Shown here piece by piece: positions 43,530 to 56,218 of a stretch of DNA of 64,000 nt (the first letter of the stretch is position 1; every line of letters starts with the position of its first letter). The DNA comes from Sorex araneus (lineage: Eukaryota > Chordata > Mammalia > Eulipotyphla > Soricidae). Below the pieces are notes generated by a model. It searched no databases. It worked only from the letters and a program-made list of their open reading frames with translations, and was not told the DNA's origin. The position numbers and the translations under genes were made by a program. The DNA lies in contig NC_073304.1 of the NCBI RefSeq assembly GCF_027595985.1, positions 46,024,637-46,088,636 of the forward strand, in the 5' to 3' direction.

Positions 43530-44011
43530 ATGTATCAATGCTATTTATTTCTAGATAACAATTGGCTGAGAGAAAAAAAAAACCAAACAGATTCTGGCTC
43601 AAGACTGAGCTAAATTTTAATTCTATGCCTTTCACTTACCAAACATGGGATACTGGGAAAACTATCTAAAATTCTACTTGTAGAATATATCAGCAATATT
43701 CATCTTACAAGGACATGCATTCAACAAAATAGATTAATTGAAAGACAGAACAGTAGAAAAATTTACATATATTAACAGATTTCCCCCCAGGAAGGTAAAA
43801 GAGAAGATGCAGTAATAAGTTTCAGCTTTTAGATTTGTTTTGTCTTGAATATATTTGTACCAAAAATAGAAATAGAGAAATTGGGAGAAGAAGGAAGAAT
43901 TGATCACATTTAAAGAAATCAAAATAGATGCAAATGGAACCTATCAACAATAAGATTAAAATAGCCACTGAATTTTGCAAAGGTGTCAGACTCATAGATT
44001 TATTTGTATAG
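43530..44011. other. no feature recognised
   Basis: A/T-rich DNA with nothing assignable. Confidence 0.5.
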
Positions 44012-44266
44012 AGAAGCAATAGCACAGGGGATAGGGCATTTGCCTTGCATGCAGCCCGACCCTGGTTCAATTCCTCCCCCCGCTTGGAGAGCCCGGCAAG
44101 CTACCAAGAGTATCTATCCTGCCTGCATGGCAGAGCCTGGCAAGTGACCCATGGCATATTCAATATGCCAAAAAACAGTAACAAGAAATCTCACAATGGA
44201 GACGTTACTGGTGCCCGCTCGAGCCAATCCATGAGCAATAGGATTACAGTGTTACAGTGATACAGA
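44012..44266 (+). mobile_element. SOR-B SINE
   Basis: 'gaagcaatagcacagggg', 'ggttcaattcctcc', 'ggagagcccggcaagctacc', 'ctcacaatggagacgttact', 'gctcgagccaatccatgagc' and tail 'gtgttacagtgatacag'. Confidence 0.93.
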
Positions 44267-45624
44267 GTAAATGGTTATATTTTTTGGAGTAGAGACCTTT
44301 GGAGAGTGGAGGTGAAAAGGAAAGTAATAAAATATTAGAGAACACATCAATTTATGGGTTAAAAATGAACAAAAAATAGAAAAAAAAGAAGAAGAAATGA
44401 TTGAGGCCAAAAACAAAGAACCAAAAAAAGTTTCATGAAAGCAAAGCCAGACTGGAATTTAAGGAGGTTTTTATCAACTATGTCAAGTGACAAAGACTTA
44501 AGAGAATGGAAAAAAAATTCAAGGTGCTGATAGAAAGTCATTTGGAGCAATGGTCTTGTATGAGATGAAGAGAAATCTCAACCAGGTGCTAGCAGTACTT
44601 AGGAGGTTGCAAGATTTATTGAGGTATGAGTAGAAATATGAAATTAGTGCAAAAGATTGTGTGTGTGGATTGGACATACTTTAACAGAGTATGCAGAATG
44701 ATTGTGGAACCAAATAATGTTTTGAAGCTCCAGATAGGGAGGTGGAGATATTTGCAGTAGGCTACGAATAGACACAACATCATCTAAGAACTTCAGGAGA
44801 AACCACGTTAGAGTAATCAGCCTCAAGAGGAAATAACTTTAGAAAAGTGGAGTAAAAGTCTCTGACACAGGGACAATGTTTAGTAGTAAATGGCTGTGTA
44901 TGGAGGAACTGACTGGTAGGGGACATATGAGGCTAAACTTCATATAACTAATTGTAGAAGAAGAGGTGGCAGTGAATGGTTCCCCAAGAGCTCAGTATAG
45001 ATGGAAGTTCTGATAAAAGAGAGGAATGGCAAGGGAAGGAAAACAAATTGTGGCCATCACTTTTGGGAAAAGAGGAAGTGTGGCTTGTCCTACTATTACC
45101 ATCAGAAGTTTGAGAGACTTTTTCTCTCTAGCTATTAAGCTTTTTGTAAATGGTTTTCTCCCAATTTCTATAGCACAAGAGAAACAGAGAACTAAGAACA
45201 ATGGGAACAATGACTATATATGCTGCTACAGAAGTTGCCATTCCTATTTATGAGACCATAAATGATTTTTGAAGAACTTTTGTAGGAAGACAGATTAGGT
45301 GTTTATTTAAATAAATTAGTAGGATTTGGCTTTGGGATTGAACATGAAGTGAAGAAAGAGATGATTGCAGAAAGTCTGGTAATATTTAGGGACAGACTGG
45401 GTATAAAGAATACAGGAACTAGAGACATACATGATTACTTGAAAGTTATAAATTTGTTGGTCTGAAAAATAAAAGGATGTCATTGAATGCAATAAGTAAA
45501 GTTAAAGAATTTAAAGAGAAAGAGTAAAAAAGATAGCTAGGAATTTGAAGGCATTTTATTTTTGACCACAGAACTAGATAATCTACAATAGTTTTCATAA
45601 TTTTCATATAACCTTCCATTTTAA
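44267..45624. other. purine-rich unassigned DNA
   Basis: The plus strand is markedly rich in A and G over more than 1 kb. It could be an ancient L1 3' region, but no diagnostic motif was found. Confidence 0.4.
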
Positions 45625-45724
45625 ATTCTGTACTGGTGTACACTTGTACAAGTTCTGGGGTCAAATCAGAGTCAGCTGTGTGTACAAGAAAAGTGCCTTA
45701 ATGCTAGTGCTATCTGTCTGGGCC
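45625..45724 (-). mobile_element. old SOR-A SINE fragment
   Basis: 'gttctggggtcaaatcagag', 'aagtgccttaatgctagtgc', 'tatctgtctgggcc'. Confidence 0.6.
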
Positions 45725-45832
45725 TTTCAACTATTGATGTATACTTAAGTCGCTTTCAGATTTTGACTCCTGTAAGCCAGCAATGAATATGGAAAGGCAT
45801 GTGTCTTTGTCAAGTTAGTGTTTTCTTTTTCT
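45725..45832 (-). mobile_element. ancient L1 fragment
   Basis: 'gtaagccagcaatgaatatg', 'gaaaggcatgtgtctttg' and 'aagttagtgttttc' match reverse L1 ORF2. Confidence 0.6.
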
Positions 45833-45837
45833 TTCTT

Positions 45838-45975
45838 TAATTTCTTTTTTTTGGAATCACTATAAGACAGTTACAGAGCTTTCATGATTGAGTTTTAGTC
45901 ATGCAATGTTTGAACACCCATCCCTCCATCAGTGTACATTTTCCACCAACAATGACCCCAGTATCTCTCCCGAGT
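45838..45975 (-). mobile_element. L1 3' end, family 1
   Basis: Oligo-T, 'ggaatcactataagacag', 'acagagctttcatgattgag', 'aacacccatccctccatc', 'agtgtacattttccaccaac'. Confidence 0.85.
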
Positions 45976-46576
45976 TTTTTATGCTCAGCCTTTTTTTTTA
46001 TTTTGGATTAAAACCCAACAAGCAGATTTTTGGGACCATTTGGTAATTTCATTCTTTAAAAATTCCTAAGTAATTGTTAAGAAGAAATATTTATGTAATT
46101 GTAAATTTTATAAGCAATTTACATGTTTATTAAAGGTATTTACATATGACCTTTGGATAATAATATCTTATGGGTTGGGAAGATACTTGATTTAATGATT
46201 AATTAAATATATGCATATAATATCAAACATTGTTTATGAGAACTAAATTATAAGAGCATTATTAATACCCTAAAGGAGTCAATATAGAAACAAGAGCTCT
46301 GTAAATATTTCATAAGTAGAAATGGATTGTTGCAGGGTGAACTGATTTTTGAATATGTAGAGATCAGCAGAAAGGGTTAAACTCAATTGTGATATATATG
46401 TTGGAATGGTTTTAAAATAGTGATATGCAAACAAAAATAAGATATTAGTAAACAAAGAGAAATGGACATAGTCACTAAACAGTGGAATCAGACTACTTTT
46501 CCCACATGGTGACCATTTAAGGTTAATTTAAAAGAACAGAAAACTTTAATTTTACTACATAATTTTGTAAATTAAA
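45976..46576. other. unassigned; holds one arm of a 50-bp duplication
   Basis: No gene. 46455-46502 resembles 47190-47237 ('gagaaatggacata', 'cactaaa', 'agtggaa', 'gactact'). Confidence 0.45.
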
Positions 46577-46815
46577 TATAGCACAGTGGGTAGGGCATTT
46601 GCCTTGCACATGGCTGACCCGGGTTCGATTCCTCCATCCCTCTCAAAGAGCCCTGCAAGCTACCGAGAGTATCTCGCCCCCATGGCAGAGCTTGGCAAGC
46701 TACCCGTGTCGTATTCGATATGCCAAAAACAGTAACAAGAAGTCTCACAATGGATACGTCATTGGTGCCTGCTTGAGCAAATCAATGAACAATGGGGATA
46801 GCAGTGCTACAATAG
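46577..46815 (+). mobile_element. SOR-B SINE
   Basis: 'tatagcacagtgggtaggg', 'cgggttcgattcctccatcc', 'agctaccgagagtatctcgc', 'tattcgatatgccaaaaac', 'gcttgagcaaatcaatgaac' and tail 'agtgctacaatagtac'. Confidence 0.92.
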
Positions 46816-48599
46816 TACTACAGAAATGAAATTCCAAGTGTTGTGCCTGGCACAGAGCCATACCAAATGATAGATTATAAAAATGGAGCTGCTGATGATA
46901 ATTTTAAAAATATTTAATAAGCATTCATACATGAGTACATGTTCAAAGTCTAAGGATAAAGATCTGGAACAATTATTGCTAGAGAGAGAAGACATAGGAC
47001 TAAGAGGCAGTTCTTTCCTTAGGGAGAAGCAAAGAGACTTATAGCAAAGTAATACCAGAGGTCAGTTGTGGAAATAGAAGTACAATCTTATTTCAGATCC
47101 ACAGAGAAGAAATCATTGCGGAAGTAATAGGAATATCTTTGGGTTGCTTGGTCTGAAATTAACCATTGAGGAAGCTTAGCGTGAAATGAGGAGAGAGAAA
47201 TGGACATAATCACTAAATAGTGGAACTGGACTACTCTTTCGATAAAGAAGAAATGGTGCTCATATGCCCTGCTGACTTTGGAACCAGACTTGTGTCTTAA
47301 AATTTTGCACTTGGCTAAGATTTGATCTTTTGAAATGAGTCTAATGTGTTGAGACATTGAAAAGAAAGGATCTTAATATCAAAGAGAGGGACTGCATGAA
47401 ATCGTAAAAATTAATTTTTAAAGAGAGGTGTATATTTAGACCAAAACTCAGGAATTTATGTCTTTAACTTTCAGAAAATGCATAGCAGTAATCTTGTTGC
47501 AGTTAAAAGTACATATATTTGTTGGCAACTGAAAGCTGGACTAAATACTATAGAATTTCTGTAATGCTCAAAATGGTTTAACTCTCCAGAATTTGAGAAG
47601 TCATTGTGCAGAAATAGAAACTGAATGTGTGCTCTATGTTGTCTGAGTGAAAGTTCTCAGTGGCTGAACCGGGGTTCCCAAGTGTCCAAACCTCCCTGAG
47701 AGTCAAACCCTGGGGATGAGTTCCTTCAAGGTCAGTTACTACATCTTCATTCCAAAGATTTTCTTGTTCTTGAAAAGGATCAGACAGAGGGAGGGGCCTC
47801 TGATCTGGACCATCTTTCCCTTTGGCCCAGGCACCACTAGCCCATCATTTTGATTCCTGCTTTGTAACCACAAAGATGAGTATGATGGATCTCCATTTGG
47901 AACACCATGCAGTTTGCTTGGAAAAACATCTACTTTTAGACAAATACTAAAAGCAGCCCGAGTGGGGCCTTGGCTGCTCTCCTGGTGTTACACTCATGCA
48001 TATGCCTCTAGTGCTTGGCAGAAAAAGTTTTCTGGTTGCACAAAACAGCAGACGACCCTTTGGGAATACCCACCCCCTGTCCTTGTTGTTCCAAAACATA
48101 CTTGGAATTTAAGTTATTAACCCAAAACATGATACAAATTTGACTCTCTAAATCTCAATTTCTATGTACTATAAAAATTTTTTTCTTAATCTATGAATCT
48201 CAAGGGAGAAGAAGACTGGGGGAGATGATGGAACAGATGCTGTATAAACACAGTTCTGTGCTGTTGAAAGATACATCAACTCGGCCACGCAAACTTTATT
48301 GAGTCTTCTCTGTTGGAAACCATCTCGTCTCTCTTCTGAATTCCTGCTAGACTTTGTTTCTTCTTGGAGAATTTGTCATATTCTATTTAGCATTAAAATT
48401 ACTCATGTACTTATCTTGATTTTCCTTCCAGACAATAATTTTTATACTGGCACGGATTGTGTCCTTTTCAGCCTTGTTTTTTCTTTCTCTATACAACTTC
48501 TACATGTATATTTTTATAATTATCTATTCCCTGGGAAACTTCTCTTCTGATACTTATTTTTTTTAATTAAACACTTACTCAACATCTGGTATATGTTGA
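46816..48599. other. no gene recognised
   Basis: Unassigned DNA, purine-rich to about 47400. It contains the second arm (47190-47237) of the duplication. The frame at 47914-48120 is not recognised. Confidence 0.5.
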
Positions 48600-48815
48600 T
48601 TACTGAAAACAATATTTTGAATCGTTGTTTTAAGTAGCCTATGCATGTTTAATCCTATCATAAGATGATAACTTTTATGTCTATCTAATTTTAATAGGTG
48701 AAAAATAAGGGCTAAGCAGTTTTCCAATAGACATACAACCTGTAAGTTGGTTGGTCCAAAATCCCACCTCACTCATAGCAAAAGCCTATATTCTTAGTCA
48801 CTAGGCTATAGTGCT
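48600..48815 (-). mobile_element. MIR
   Basis: 'aataggtgaaaaataaggg', 'taagcagttttccaatagac', 'aacctgtaagttggttgg', 'ccaaaatcccacctc', 'cttagtcactaggctatag' follow the reverse MIR order through the tRNA-like head. Confidence 0.55.
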
Positions 48816-50125
48816 TTTGACTGGGTATTAGCTCAGCAAAGATGAAAAACATATGGTTCCTAAATTATGCATTACACATTCTAGTAGAAAAGACAGACCT
48901 GTGCAGTCATCACCAGAATATAGAGTGATTGGGTGTGGTGATGGGCAGTGTAGAACGTGCACATGTGCAGAAAAAGAACTCTCTTCACATTTCTGTGAGC
49001 TCAGAGCAAGGTTTGGTTGGATATGCTTTTACCCACCTGAAAGGGTTTCTTTCTGCATCATAAATGATTCACTAAGAAGGCAGAATAAGCAGGGACAATC
49101 TTCTGATTCAGTCTATGTGTTGAAATATGGGAAAAACAAAGAGCACAGATAATTTCCTTGGTCTACAATACTAATTAACCCTAACCAAGACAGGGAAGGA
49201 AAGGTTCACCAACAAAACTTTTATCACAAACCTAAAATTTCCTGAAGGTTCATTTTAAAATAAAGGTAAACAGAAATGAAGAATGCGAATAATGGAGAGG
49301 TAAGATTTTATAGTACCTTTATAATAGTATTATTGTGAACTGTAGTTTAAAAAGTAAGTGAAGCTGCAAGAACTAGAACCTCAAATTTTCTTTCCCTTAC
49401 TTTGAAAAGACAAAAATGACCTATCCTCTTTCTTCTACATTCCTCATCTATCTTCCTTGTCTCTTCAAATCAGCCCCCTCTAATTTCTACAGACACTTAT
49501 AAGAGATCTGGGAAACAAATAGGCTGAGTGGCCTGAGCACTGGACCACCAATATGATTTAATTTATTGCTAATTTTCCATGTATCCAAGTATCTGATGTA
49601 TTGTCATAAGTGTGCCTCAGGCCTTCACTGTCAATTTCAGTCAGAATATAAAAACTATGTAACTCTTTGATTTTAATTATAATTATTGGGGGAAATTTCC
49701 CTTACTTCCCGTGCTGCATGTTAATTTTGATCTTTACCTTATGTTATGATGGTTGCATTTCTCTCAGTTTGGAGATGCCCTGTCATTTCCAAACATCTTA
49801 TTATTTCTTGCTCCTTACAGTACCCAGTAGGAATTCCACCTGTATCATAAACTGTGTCTATGCTACTGTTCCCAAAGGGACTTCTGTGGTATTTGATAAG
49901 AAAAGTCCTGAGAATGGTCTCCATGGACAAATAAACATGATAGATGTCATATACTATGTATTATGTATAGAATTAGATGTATAGAATCCATATTAGATGT
50001 ATAGAATCCATAATCTAGATCACAAAACCTAATATTCATTTATGTTTATAAAAAAGACTAAATAACTACCATGGACTAAGCATACAGTGGATTATAATAC
50101 TGTATGCTTTATATACAGTATATAT
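48816..50125. other. no feature recognised
   Basis: No gene or clear repeat. A weak L2-like trace occurs near 48880-48950. The cysteine-containing 99-residue frame at 48853 overlaps that trace and is not supported. Two 23-bp direct repeats sit side by side near 49973-50012 ('agatgtatagaatcca' twice). Confidence 0.45.
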
Positions 50126-50137
50126 AAAATTGTATAC

Positions 50138-50886
50138 TTGTATCACTTGTCTTCCTGTTGATCTTCAGTTTTCTCAAGCGGGAGCCAGTAACGTCCCTAT
50201 TTGTTCCTGTTGCGTGCTAGTGTAGCCCAATGATATCTGCTCACTCCAGGGACAGGAAGTGCTTAAACCGTTCATTCAGCGTTTGGAAGAAGAAGTCTGA
50301 CCATTTCGTTGGTGGGCGGCTACATGGTCTTTTGACGTCCTGTGGAATCCAGTCAGTAATAGCTCTAGTCCAGCGGTCGTCTCTGAATCACATTATATAT
50401 CCTGCCCACCTGATTTCTGATGTCTTGGCAAACGAGACAGCATCCCTGATTCTTGACCATCGACGGAGGTCGGAACTCCGGATTCCTTCTCTCACTTGAG
50501 TGAGACTTGGTACTCCTAGCATAGCTCTTTCAATTCCTCTTTGGGATACCCGAATTGAGTTCTCATCCTGTTTGCATAGGGCCCAGGTCTCTGAGGCGTA
50601 TGTTAGTGTAGGAAGAACGGTAGAATCGAAAAGATGTGCCCAGAGCCAGAGATCCTTCATCCTCTTAACCACTTCGACGCTCTTGAAGGCTTTCCATGCT
50701 GCTCTCTTCCTCCTGCGCAGTTCTGGCGCCAAGTCGTTCTTCATGTTGAGTTCTTGACCCAGGTACACATAGCTGCTGCATTCAGAGATGTTTGTTCCAT
50801 TGAGAGCAAATGGAGCATCAGGGACTAGTTCATTTTTCATGAGCATCATTTTGTTGAGGTTCAGCTGCAGCCTCATTCATTCATTC
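50138..50886 (-). mobile_element. RTE-clade LINE 3' end, subfamily I
   Basis: A 5'-truncated 749-bp insertion bounded by the perfect 12-base duplication aaaattgtatac (50126-50137, 50887-50898). The 3' end lies at the left, with tail 'cttgtatcacttgtc' and 'gaagatc'-type end. It lacks poly(A). It is the longest RTE copy here. Confidence 0.95.
50388..50876 (-). pseudogene. RTE LINE ORF, C-terminal part
   Basis: A 162-residue open frame: MRLQLNLNKMMLMKNELVPD at the tail edge of the RT domain, then YVYLGQELNMKNDLAPELRR, RKRAAWKAFKSVEVVKR, HLFDSTVLPTLTYASETWAL and IRDAVSFAKTSEIRWAGYIM. This is the conserved region after the RT domain in RTE-clade elements. RT catalytic motifs are absent because of 5' truncation. 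The frame breaks just after GYIM, and the remaining C-terminus (WTR, WIPR, KRPHG-type segment) continues out of frame to about 50150. Confidence 0.9.
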
Positions 50887-50898
50887 AAAATTGTATAC

Positions 50899-53034
50899 AG
50901 GATTATATAAAATTACAGTATGTAGTTTTAAATAATAAATGATTATACTGAAGTCATAAATGTTTCCATGTTATAGGTCAGTCTTGACTGCTGGTATGAT
51001 TTTGAAAAGTAGGGGTATATCTCACATAGTATTATACAGTTATTTAGAGAATATTGGGATAAATAAGATGTTCATAAATGATTGACTGTAGATTGGTTTG
51101 TTTGTTAAGTAAATGTGCATTAACTTTTACCTGTAAAAATTGCTTTTATATTCTGAAAGAGCCTACCTTTGACCTTACTCTGATGTGTGTCTACCAATGA
51201 AACCCTTTACAGAAAGTTTGAAATATATATACCCATCTAGCACTCACTAACATAAGAAAAATAATAGTTCTCCAAATTTGGCATACCTACCAGAATAAAC
51301 AATAGCAATTGGAAAAAGCACTGAGATGCTTATATTCCTCATTGGTCTCTACTATGTATATCCATTCTCTGTTATGCGATCACTTCTGTCATACTCAAGA
51401 CAAGCTGTGACCAAGTTGAGTTCATTAACTGAATTTGGTTGGATCCCATTAACTCTCATTTTGCTCATCTAACTAGCCTTGGCTAAAAAGCCTCTCTCTT
51501 ATGGTGAAAGCAGTACAAATACCAATGCGAAATGAGCCATGTCATTCTATTATTACTGAGATGTCTGTCTCAAAATCAGATGAGCCACTGATGTTAAATA
51601 CTGTCTGTCCAGCATGTTTCTTTCTGGAGATTGGGTGTCAGGAAATGTTTTGTTATACTTTAACATGGTTGTGATTAAACACCAGGAACATATGAAGCAT
51701 AGAAAACATTAAAATGATGAAAATATCCCAGTTATTTTTCACTGTTATCAAACTTACATTAAGTGAAGCAGGTTTTTTTTTTATGATTTTCCTCTCCTTC
51801 ATTAAGTGAATAGATAGCCAGTTATATTATTGGAGTTAGTGCTACAAATTGTAATGCCTGAGTGCAACTGTCATTTAGTACTTGTTAGGGGAAAATTTTA
51901 TTTGAGATTTGGCAGACAATTAATATACAAGTCATATGAGAATAAATTATTTTTGAGCTGTACTATTGAGAAGCTTACAAAACCTATCTATGGAAGACCT
52001 TATTTACTATTATCATTTATAGGAATTCAAACAAAGAATTACTACAAAATTTTGATATAGTAGTATGTAGATACTATGTAGTATGTAAATACTATACTAT
52101 ATCCAATTGTTGAATATAACATTTCCCTTTCCATGGCCTCCTTCAGTGTGTCACTAACAGCTGTATAAATGGTTTCTCTTACACAGCAGTGGAAACCTTT
52201 GTTTTTTATAAAGGCTGAGTTGGAAGATTAAAAGTAACTTTTAAGCATGCACTATGTTTTATACAGGTGAGTTGGAGGCGGGCCTTCCTGTCAGTGGAGT
52301 ACAATAAGCAGTGGGCTGTGCTGCCTCAAATGGCACAAGGAGAGGATGTGTGTTACAATCTTGGGAGAGAGAATCCCTTGTTATGGATTCCCATCCCCTG
52401 AAATTCTCTGTTTTATTCTCAGCTACTAAAGATCCCCTGTAGTGGATAATTTAACCTCTGTGAAGCTTTCCTGTATTGCCAATCCTTGAAGGAAGAGAAA
52501 CGAAGCAGCATGGTGGTGGGTATTTCCACAGTGTGGGTCTTTTCTCTTCATCTGGATAAATCCACAGAGAATAGGAGGCAAGGTCTAGGAAACATATGAA
52601 ACAGTATAGATAGATTTCCCCAGAGGATTCACCTTGAGCCACCTGCATCAGAATAAAAAACCTTTCAAACGCATATTCCCAGGGTTTGTGCTAAGCCTTT
52701 AGAACCAGATTCTCTGGGAATTTGCCTGAGAAAATACATTTGAACAGTTTTCACCAGAGGAATTTAATATAATCTGAACTTCTGATTATGTAGGGACTTG
52801 AATGACTTGCTCTTCATGTAGCTTCAACTGTTTGGTGTTCAAAGATGAAACTTCGGGAGAGGGAGGAGTTGGTGGTCAGGAAGGGGATACAGATGAGACT
52901 TTAAGTGATCTCTATGTTGTCATCAAATGTGGAACTTAGAACTCAATCTTCTGGCAGAGATTAAACACAGGTGACCCATCTATGTATTTTATTAGTACTA
53001 CAAGACTTTTAAAGTAAAAAAAAAATTCAGGATA
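50899..53034. other. 2.1 kb with no feature recognised
   Basis: No SINE, L1 or gene signature. Frames at 51830-52060 and 52451-52648 resemble nothing known. Confidence 0.5.
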
Positions 53035-53045
53035 CCCTTATATAG

Positions 53046-53291
53046 ATTGGAGCAATAGCACAGCGGGTAGGGCATTTGCCTTGCATGCTGCCGACTGCGG
53101 TTTGATTCCTCCGTGCCTCTCAGAGAGCCCAGCAAGCTATCCAGCATATCCCTCCCACACGGCAGAGCCTGGCAAGCTATTCAATATGCCAAACACAGTG
53201 ACAACAAGTCTCACAATGGAGACGTTACTGGTGCCCGTTTGTGCAAATCGATGAACAATAGGAGAACAGTGCTGCAGTGCTATAGTGCTAC
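53046..53291 (+). mobile_element. SOR-B SINE
   Basis: 'ttggagcaatagcacagcgg', 'ggtttgattcctccgtgcc', 'ggcagagcctggcaagctat' with a short deletion before 'tcaatatgcc', 'caatggagacgttactgg' and tail 'agtgctgcagtgctatagtg'. Confidence 0.92.
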
Positions 53292-53300
53292 CTTTATATG

Positions 53301-54399
53301 AAGCCCCATAATTTGCTAGCTCATCTCACTGATTTTAAGCAATGTTATTGTTCCCTCTTGGGAGGAGAGGCAAATATAACATTAAATGGCATCTTCTTCT
53401 TGCTTTTACCATGAAATAAGAACTTGTTTATAGAACTGATCTTTGAGAAAACAAGCACGTTTTTTCCTCTTTTGGTTTGTCTTTAATTCAAAGTTACCTT
53501 TATTTTCTCAACTTGCTTGAAGGAACCAATGCAAAGTACCTAGCAAAGTGTTTTTGTGCGGTGCGTGCCCTGATGAATAATTTTTGCATGAACAAAAGAG
53601 TAATGTGATACAGCTGAGAACTTATTTTAGGGCTGTTTTCTCTTATTCTTCTCATCTACCAAGCCCTTTCATTTCCCCACCACAAAATGATGAAGGCAGA
53701 TTTGTACAATCTGGGTCCTGCGTTCACCTGTTTTGTGTGGGACAGGTGCAGCCCAGATATTTCTGCATCTTTGTTTCAAATTCTCTGTGAAATAGAAGAA
53801 CAGATTTCAGATCTGTCTGAGAAGTCTTTATGTACTATTCATTCCTGAATACTTTTGTATAACCATTTTAATTTGTGAAAAATCTATTTGTTTGTTGTGT
53901 TTGTCAAGTTAATATAAACTGTAGTCCATTAGGCCTTGAGATGAGTCTACTAAATATTTTCAGATGGTTTTTATTTCCTCAGCTAAGAGCTGGATTTGAA
54001 CCAGAGCTCAGGGGTGAAAGGGCATTGTGTAATATACTGAGACATGAAGTTCGACATATGAAATAAAATAATGTAATGTTTTTAATATTTAAGATGAAAA
54101 AAAGCAGCAATAAAACATTGTGGAAGGAGGAAAACATGAATACCTGTATATTTTAATTTTAAATGCCTGCAGATGTTGAATTTTAATCAGAGCATGTCAG
54201 ATTCTGACTCTGACAAAGGCAAAAATGTGAGATCTGTTTTCTTGAATTGCTTCCACATTTCATGCTTCAGATTTTTATTACATATAGCACTGCATCATCA
54301 TATATTTATGTAAAGTGCCAGCATCCATTGACTTAGCATGTGTGTGATGGTTAACATATAAAACTGTATGCAATGAGGAAAGACTCTCTTTCTCTCTCC
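53301..54399. other. no feature recognised
   Basis: Repeat-free, AT-rich but complex sequence, which could include conserved non-coding DNA. No coding frame is supported. Confidence 0.45.
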
Positions 54400-54545
54400 C
54401 CTGATTCTCTCTGTGACCTGTGGTGAGGAAAATATTTAGCCTCTCTGTGCTTCACTTTTCCAAATCTCAAAATAGGAACTGCCACTCATTTTTTTTGAGC
54501 TCCATGGGTGTAGTGAAGATTATTTGAAAGAGTGATTGATTTATA
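54400..54545 (+). mobile_element. MIR
   Basis: 'tctctgtgacctgtgg', 'tagcctctctgtgcttcac', 'ttttccaaatctcaaaatag', 'gggtgtagtgaagattattt' follow the MIR core order. Confidence 0.65.
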
Positions 54546-54770
54546 CAGTTATTATTTAACATAATAATCTTATATATCTGCATAGATATCTATAAATTTA
54601 TTTAGATTGAAAGGGAAAAGAAAACTAATGAAAATATAGCATAAAATAATTTGAGATTTATGTACATTTATTAATTTGTAGTGTTTGTGATATTTTCTAA
54701 GAAATTTGAAAACTACTGCTGCTAAATTTTACCTGATAATTCTATTACTGAGAACAGTGAATTTAATTTT

Positions 54771-54940
54771 TTGTTGTGGTTTGAGGGCCACACTCAGCAG
54801 TGCTCAGGGTTTACTCCTGCCTCTGTGCTTGGGAGATCACTCCTGGTAGTGCTCAGGGAACTATATGTGGTGTCAGTAATTGAACTGAAACAGCTGCATG
54901 CAAAGCAAGTGCTTTACTTATTGTAATATCTCTCTGGCTA
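54771..54940 (-). mobile_element. SOR-A SINE
   Basis: 'gagggccacactcagcagtg', 'ggtttactcctgcctctg', 'ctggtagtgctcagggaac', 'gtaattgaactgaaacagc', 'gtaatatctctctggc'. Confidence 0.85.
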
Positions 54941-55207
54941 TATTCCACTATAGTTTATTCTAAACAGCATGCATATTGAAAGTTAAAGAGTTAAAGAAAG
55001 GAGAAGTAGTTGACTTAATTGAAGATCTATTTTAGGTCAACTCTCATTTGCTACAAATGAGTAGCATCATCTAGGCTAAATGACTCTATATTCCTGGTCT
55101 TTTAATAACTTTCCTAATATTTTTACTTGATGGTCTTTCTTTTACCTTCTAAGGGGTATGTGGAGAGTGTTGGTAAGTATCCAGGGGATGTTTCAAAACC
55201 TTTCTTA

Positions 55208-55368
55208 GGAGCTGGAGAGAGTATGGTATGTAAAGTGCTTCCCTTGCATATACCCAGCTTGGGTTGGATCCCCTGGCATCCCTGAGCACTGCCAGGAGTA
55301 ATTTCTGAATGCAAAGCCAGAAGCAAACCCTGAGCATCACCAAATCTGACTCTAAAACTAAACAAACA
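55208..55368 (+). mobile_element. SOR-A SINE
   Basis: 'taggagctggagagagtatg', 'gcttgggttggatcccctgg', 'ctgccaggagtaatttctg', 'agccagaagcaaaccctgag' and an A/C-rich end. Confidence 0.85.
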
Positions 55369-55490
55369 CACCCACACTCTTTCCCCTTCACACACACACC
55401 AAGAAAAAACCCTGTAACTTTAGCATTAAATGTTGAATTATCTGTGATTTAGCTCCCTCATGTTCTTGTGTCACAGGTAAAATCCTAGAG

Positions 55491-55697
55491 GTTTTTTGTT
55501 TTGTTTTGTTTTGTTTTGTTTGGGGGGATCTACCTGGCAGTATTTCGGGATTTATCCTGGCTCTGAACTCAGCAATCACTTCTGGCAAGGTCAGGTGATC
55601 ATATGGAATTCTGGGACTCAAACCCATGTCAGTCATGTACAAGGCAAGTGTTTTTCCTATGATACTTTCTTCCTTACTGTACTACCTCTCTGCCTCC
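55491..55697 (-). mobile_element. SOR-A SINE with (GTTTT)n tail
   Basis: Pentanucleotide tail 55494-55520, then 'gatctacctggcagtatttc', 'ctgaactcagcaatcac', 'gggactcaaacccatgtc', 'actgtactacctctctgcc'. Confidence 0.82.
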
Positions 55698-56030
55698 AAA
55701 TCCTCAAAATCTAAGGCATGGTATGACTTGGGTTCAGGACACTCTCTGAACAAGCAGCATCTCTTGCCAAAATCAGACCATTCTGACTGCAAAAATTTGT
55801 TCCTTTGAACATACTAAGGGACTGTGAGTTTACCTACTTACAAAGGTTAGCTTCTGCCAAGGCTACTCTGCATTTCTCTCTGAAATTTATTGTAAATAAA
55901 ACTACAAAAGTTGAGTTGCTCTAAAGACCAAACAAGTTATCTGAAAGAAAAAATAAAAATATCAAAGTGGAGATTTATGAGGATTCATGGCTATAGTAAA
56001 AAATATTTTCTTTAAATATCAATGTTGGGG
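55698..56030. other. no feature recognised
   Basis: Nothing assignable. Confidence 0.5.
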
Positions 56031-56218
56031 CTGGAGCAATAGCATAGCGGGTAGGGCATTCACCTTGCATGCTGCCAAACTGGGTTTGATTTCCAGCATC
56101 CCATATGGTCCCCCCCAGCACCGCCAGGGGTGATTCCTGAGTGCAAAGCCAGGTGTAACCCCTGTGCATCACTGGATGTGACCCAAAAAGCAAAAAATAA
56201 ATAAATAAATAAAAAATA
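56031..56218 (+). mobile_element. SOR-A SINE (fairly young)
   Basis: 'ggggctggagcaatagcata', 'gggtttgatttccagcatcc', 'catatggtccccccagcac', 'gggtgattcctgagtgcaaa', 'gtgacccaaaaagc' and (AAAT)n/poly(A). This is the best plus-strand example of the SOR-A body. Confidence 0.94.

Noticed and set aside
48853-49152. 99-residue cysteine-containing frame
   Set aside because: It overlaps a weak L2-like trace and has no family resemblance or splice context.
48055-52550. Similar peptides TLWEYPPP (48055) and TLWKYPPP (minus strand near 52530) as a repeated gene family
   Set aside because: The flanking DNA does not align in either orientation, so the match is probably chance.
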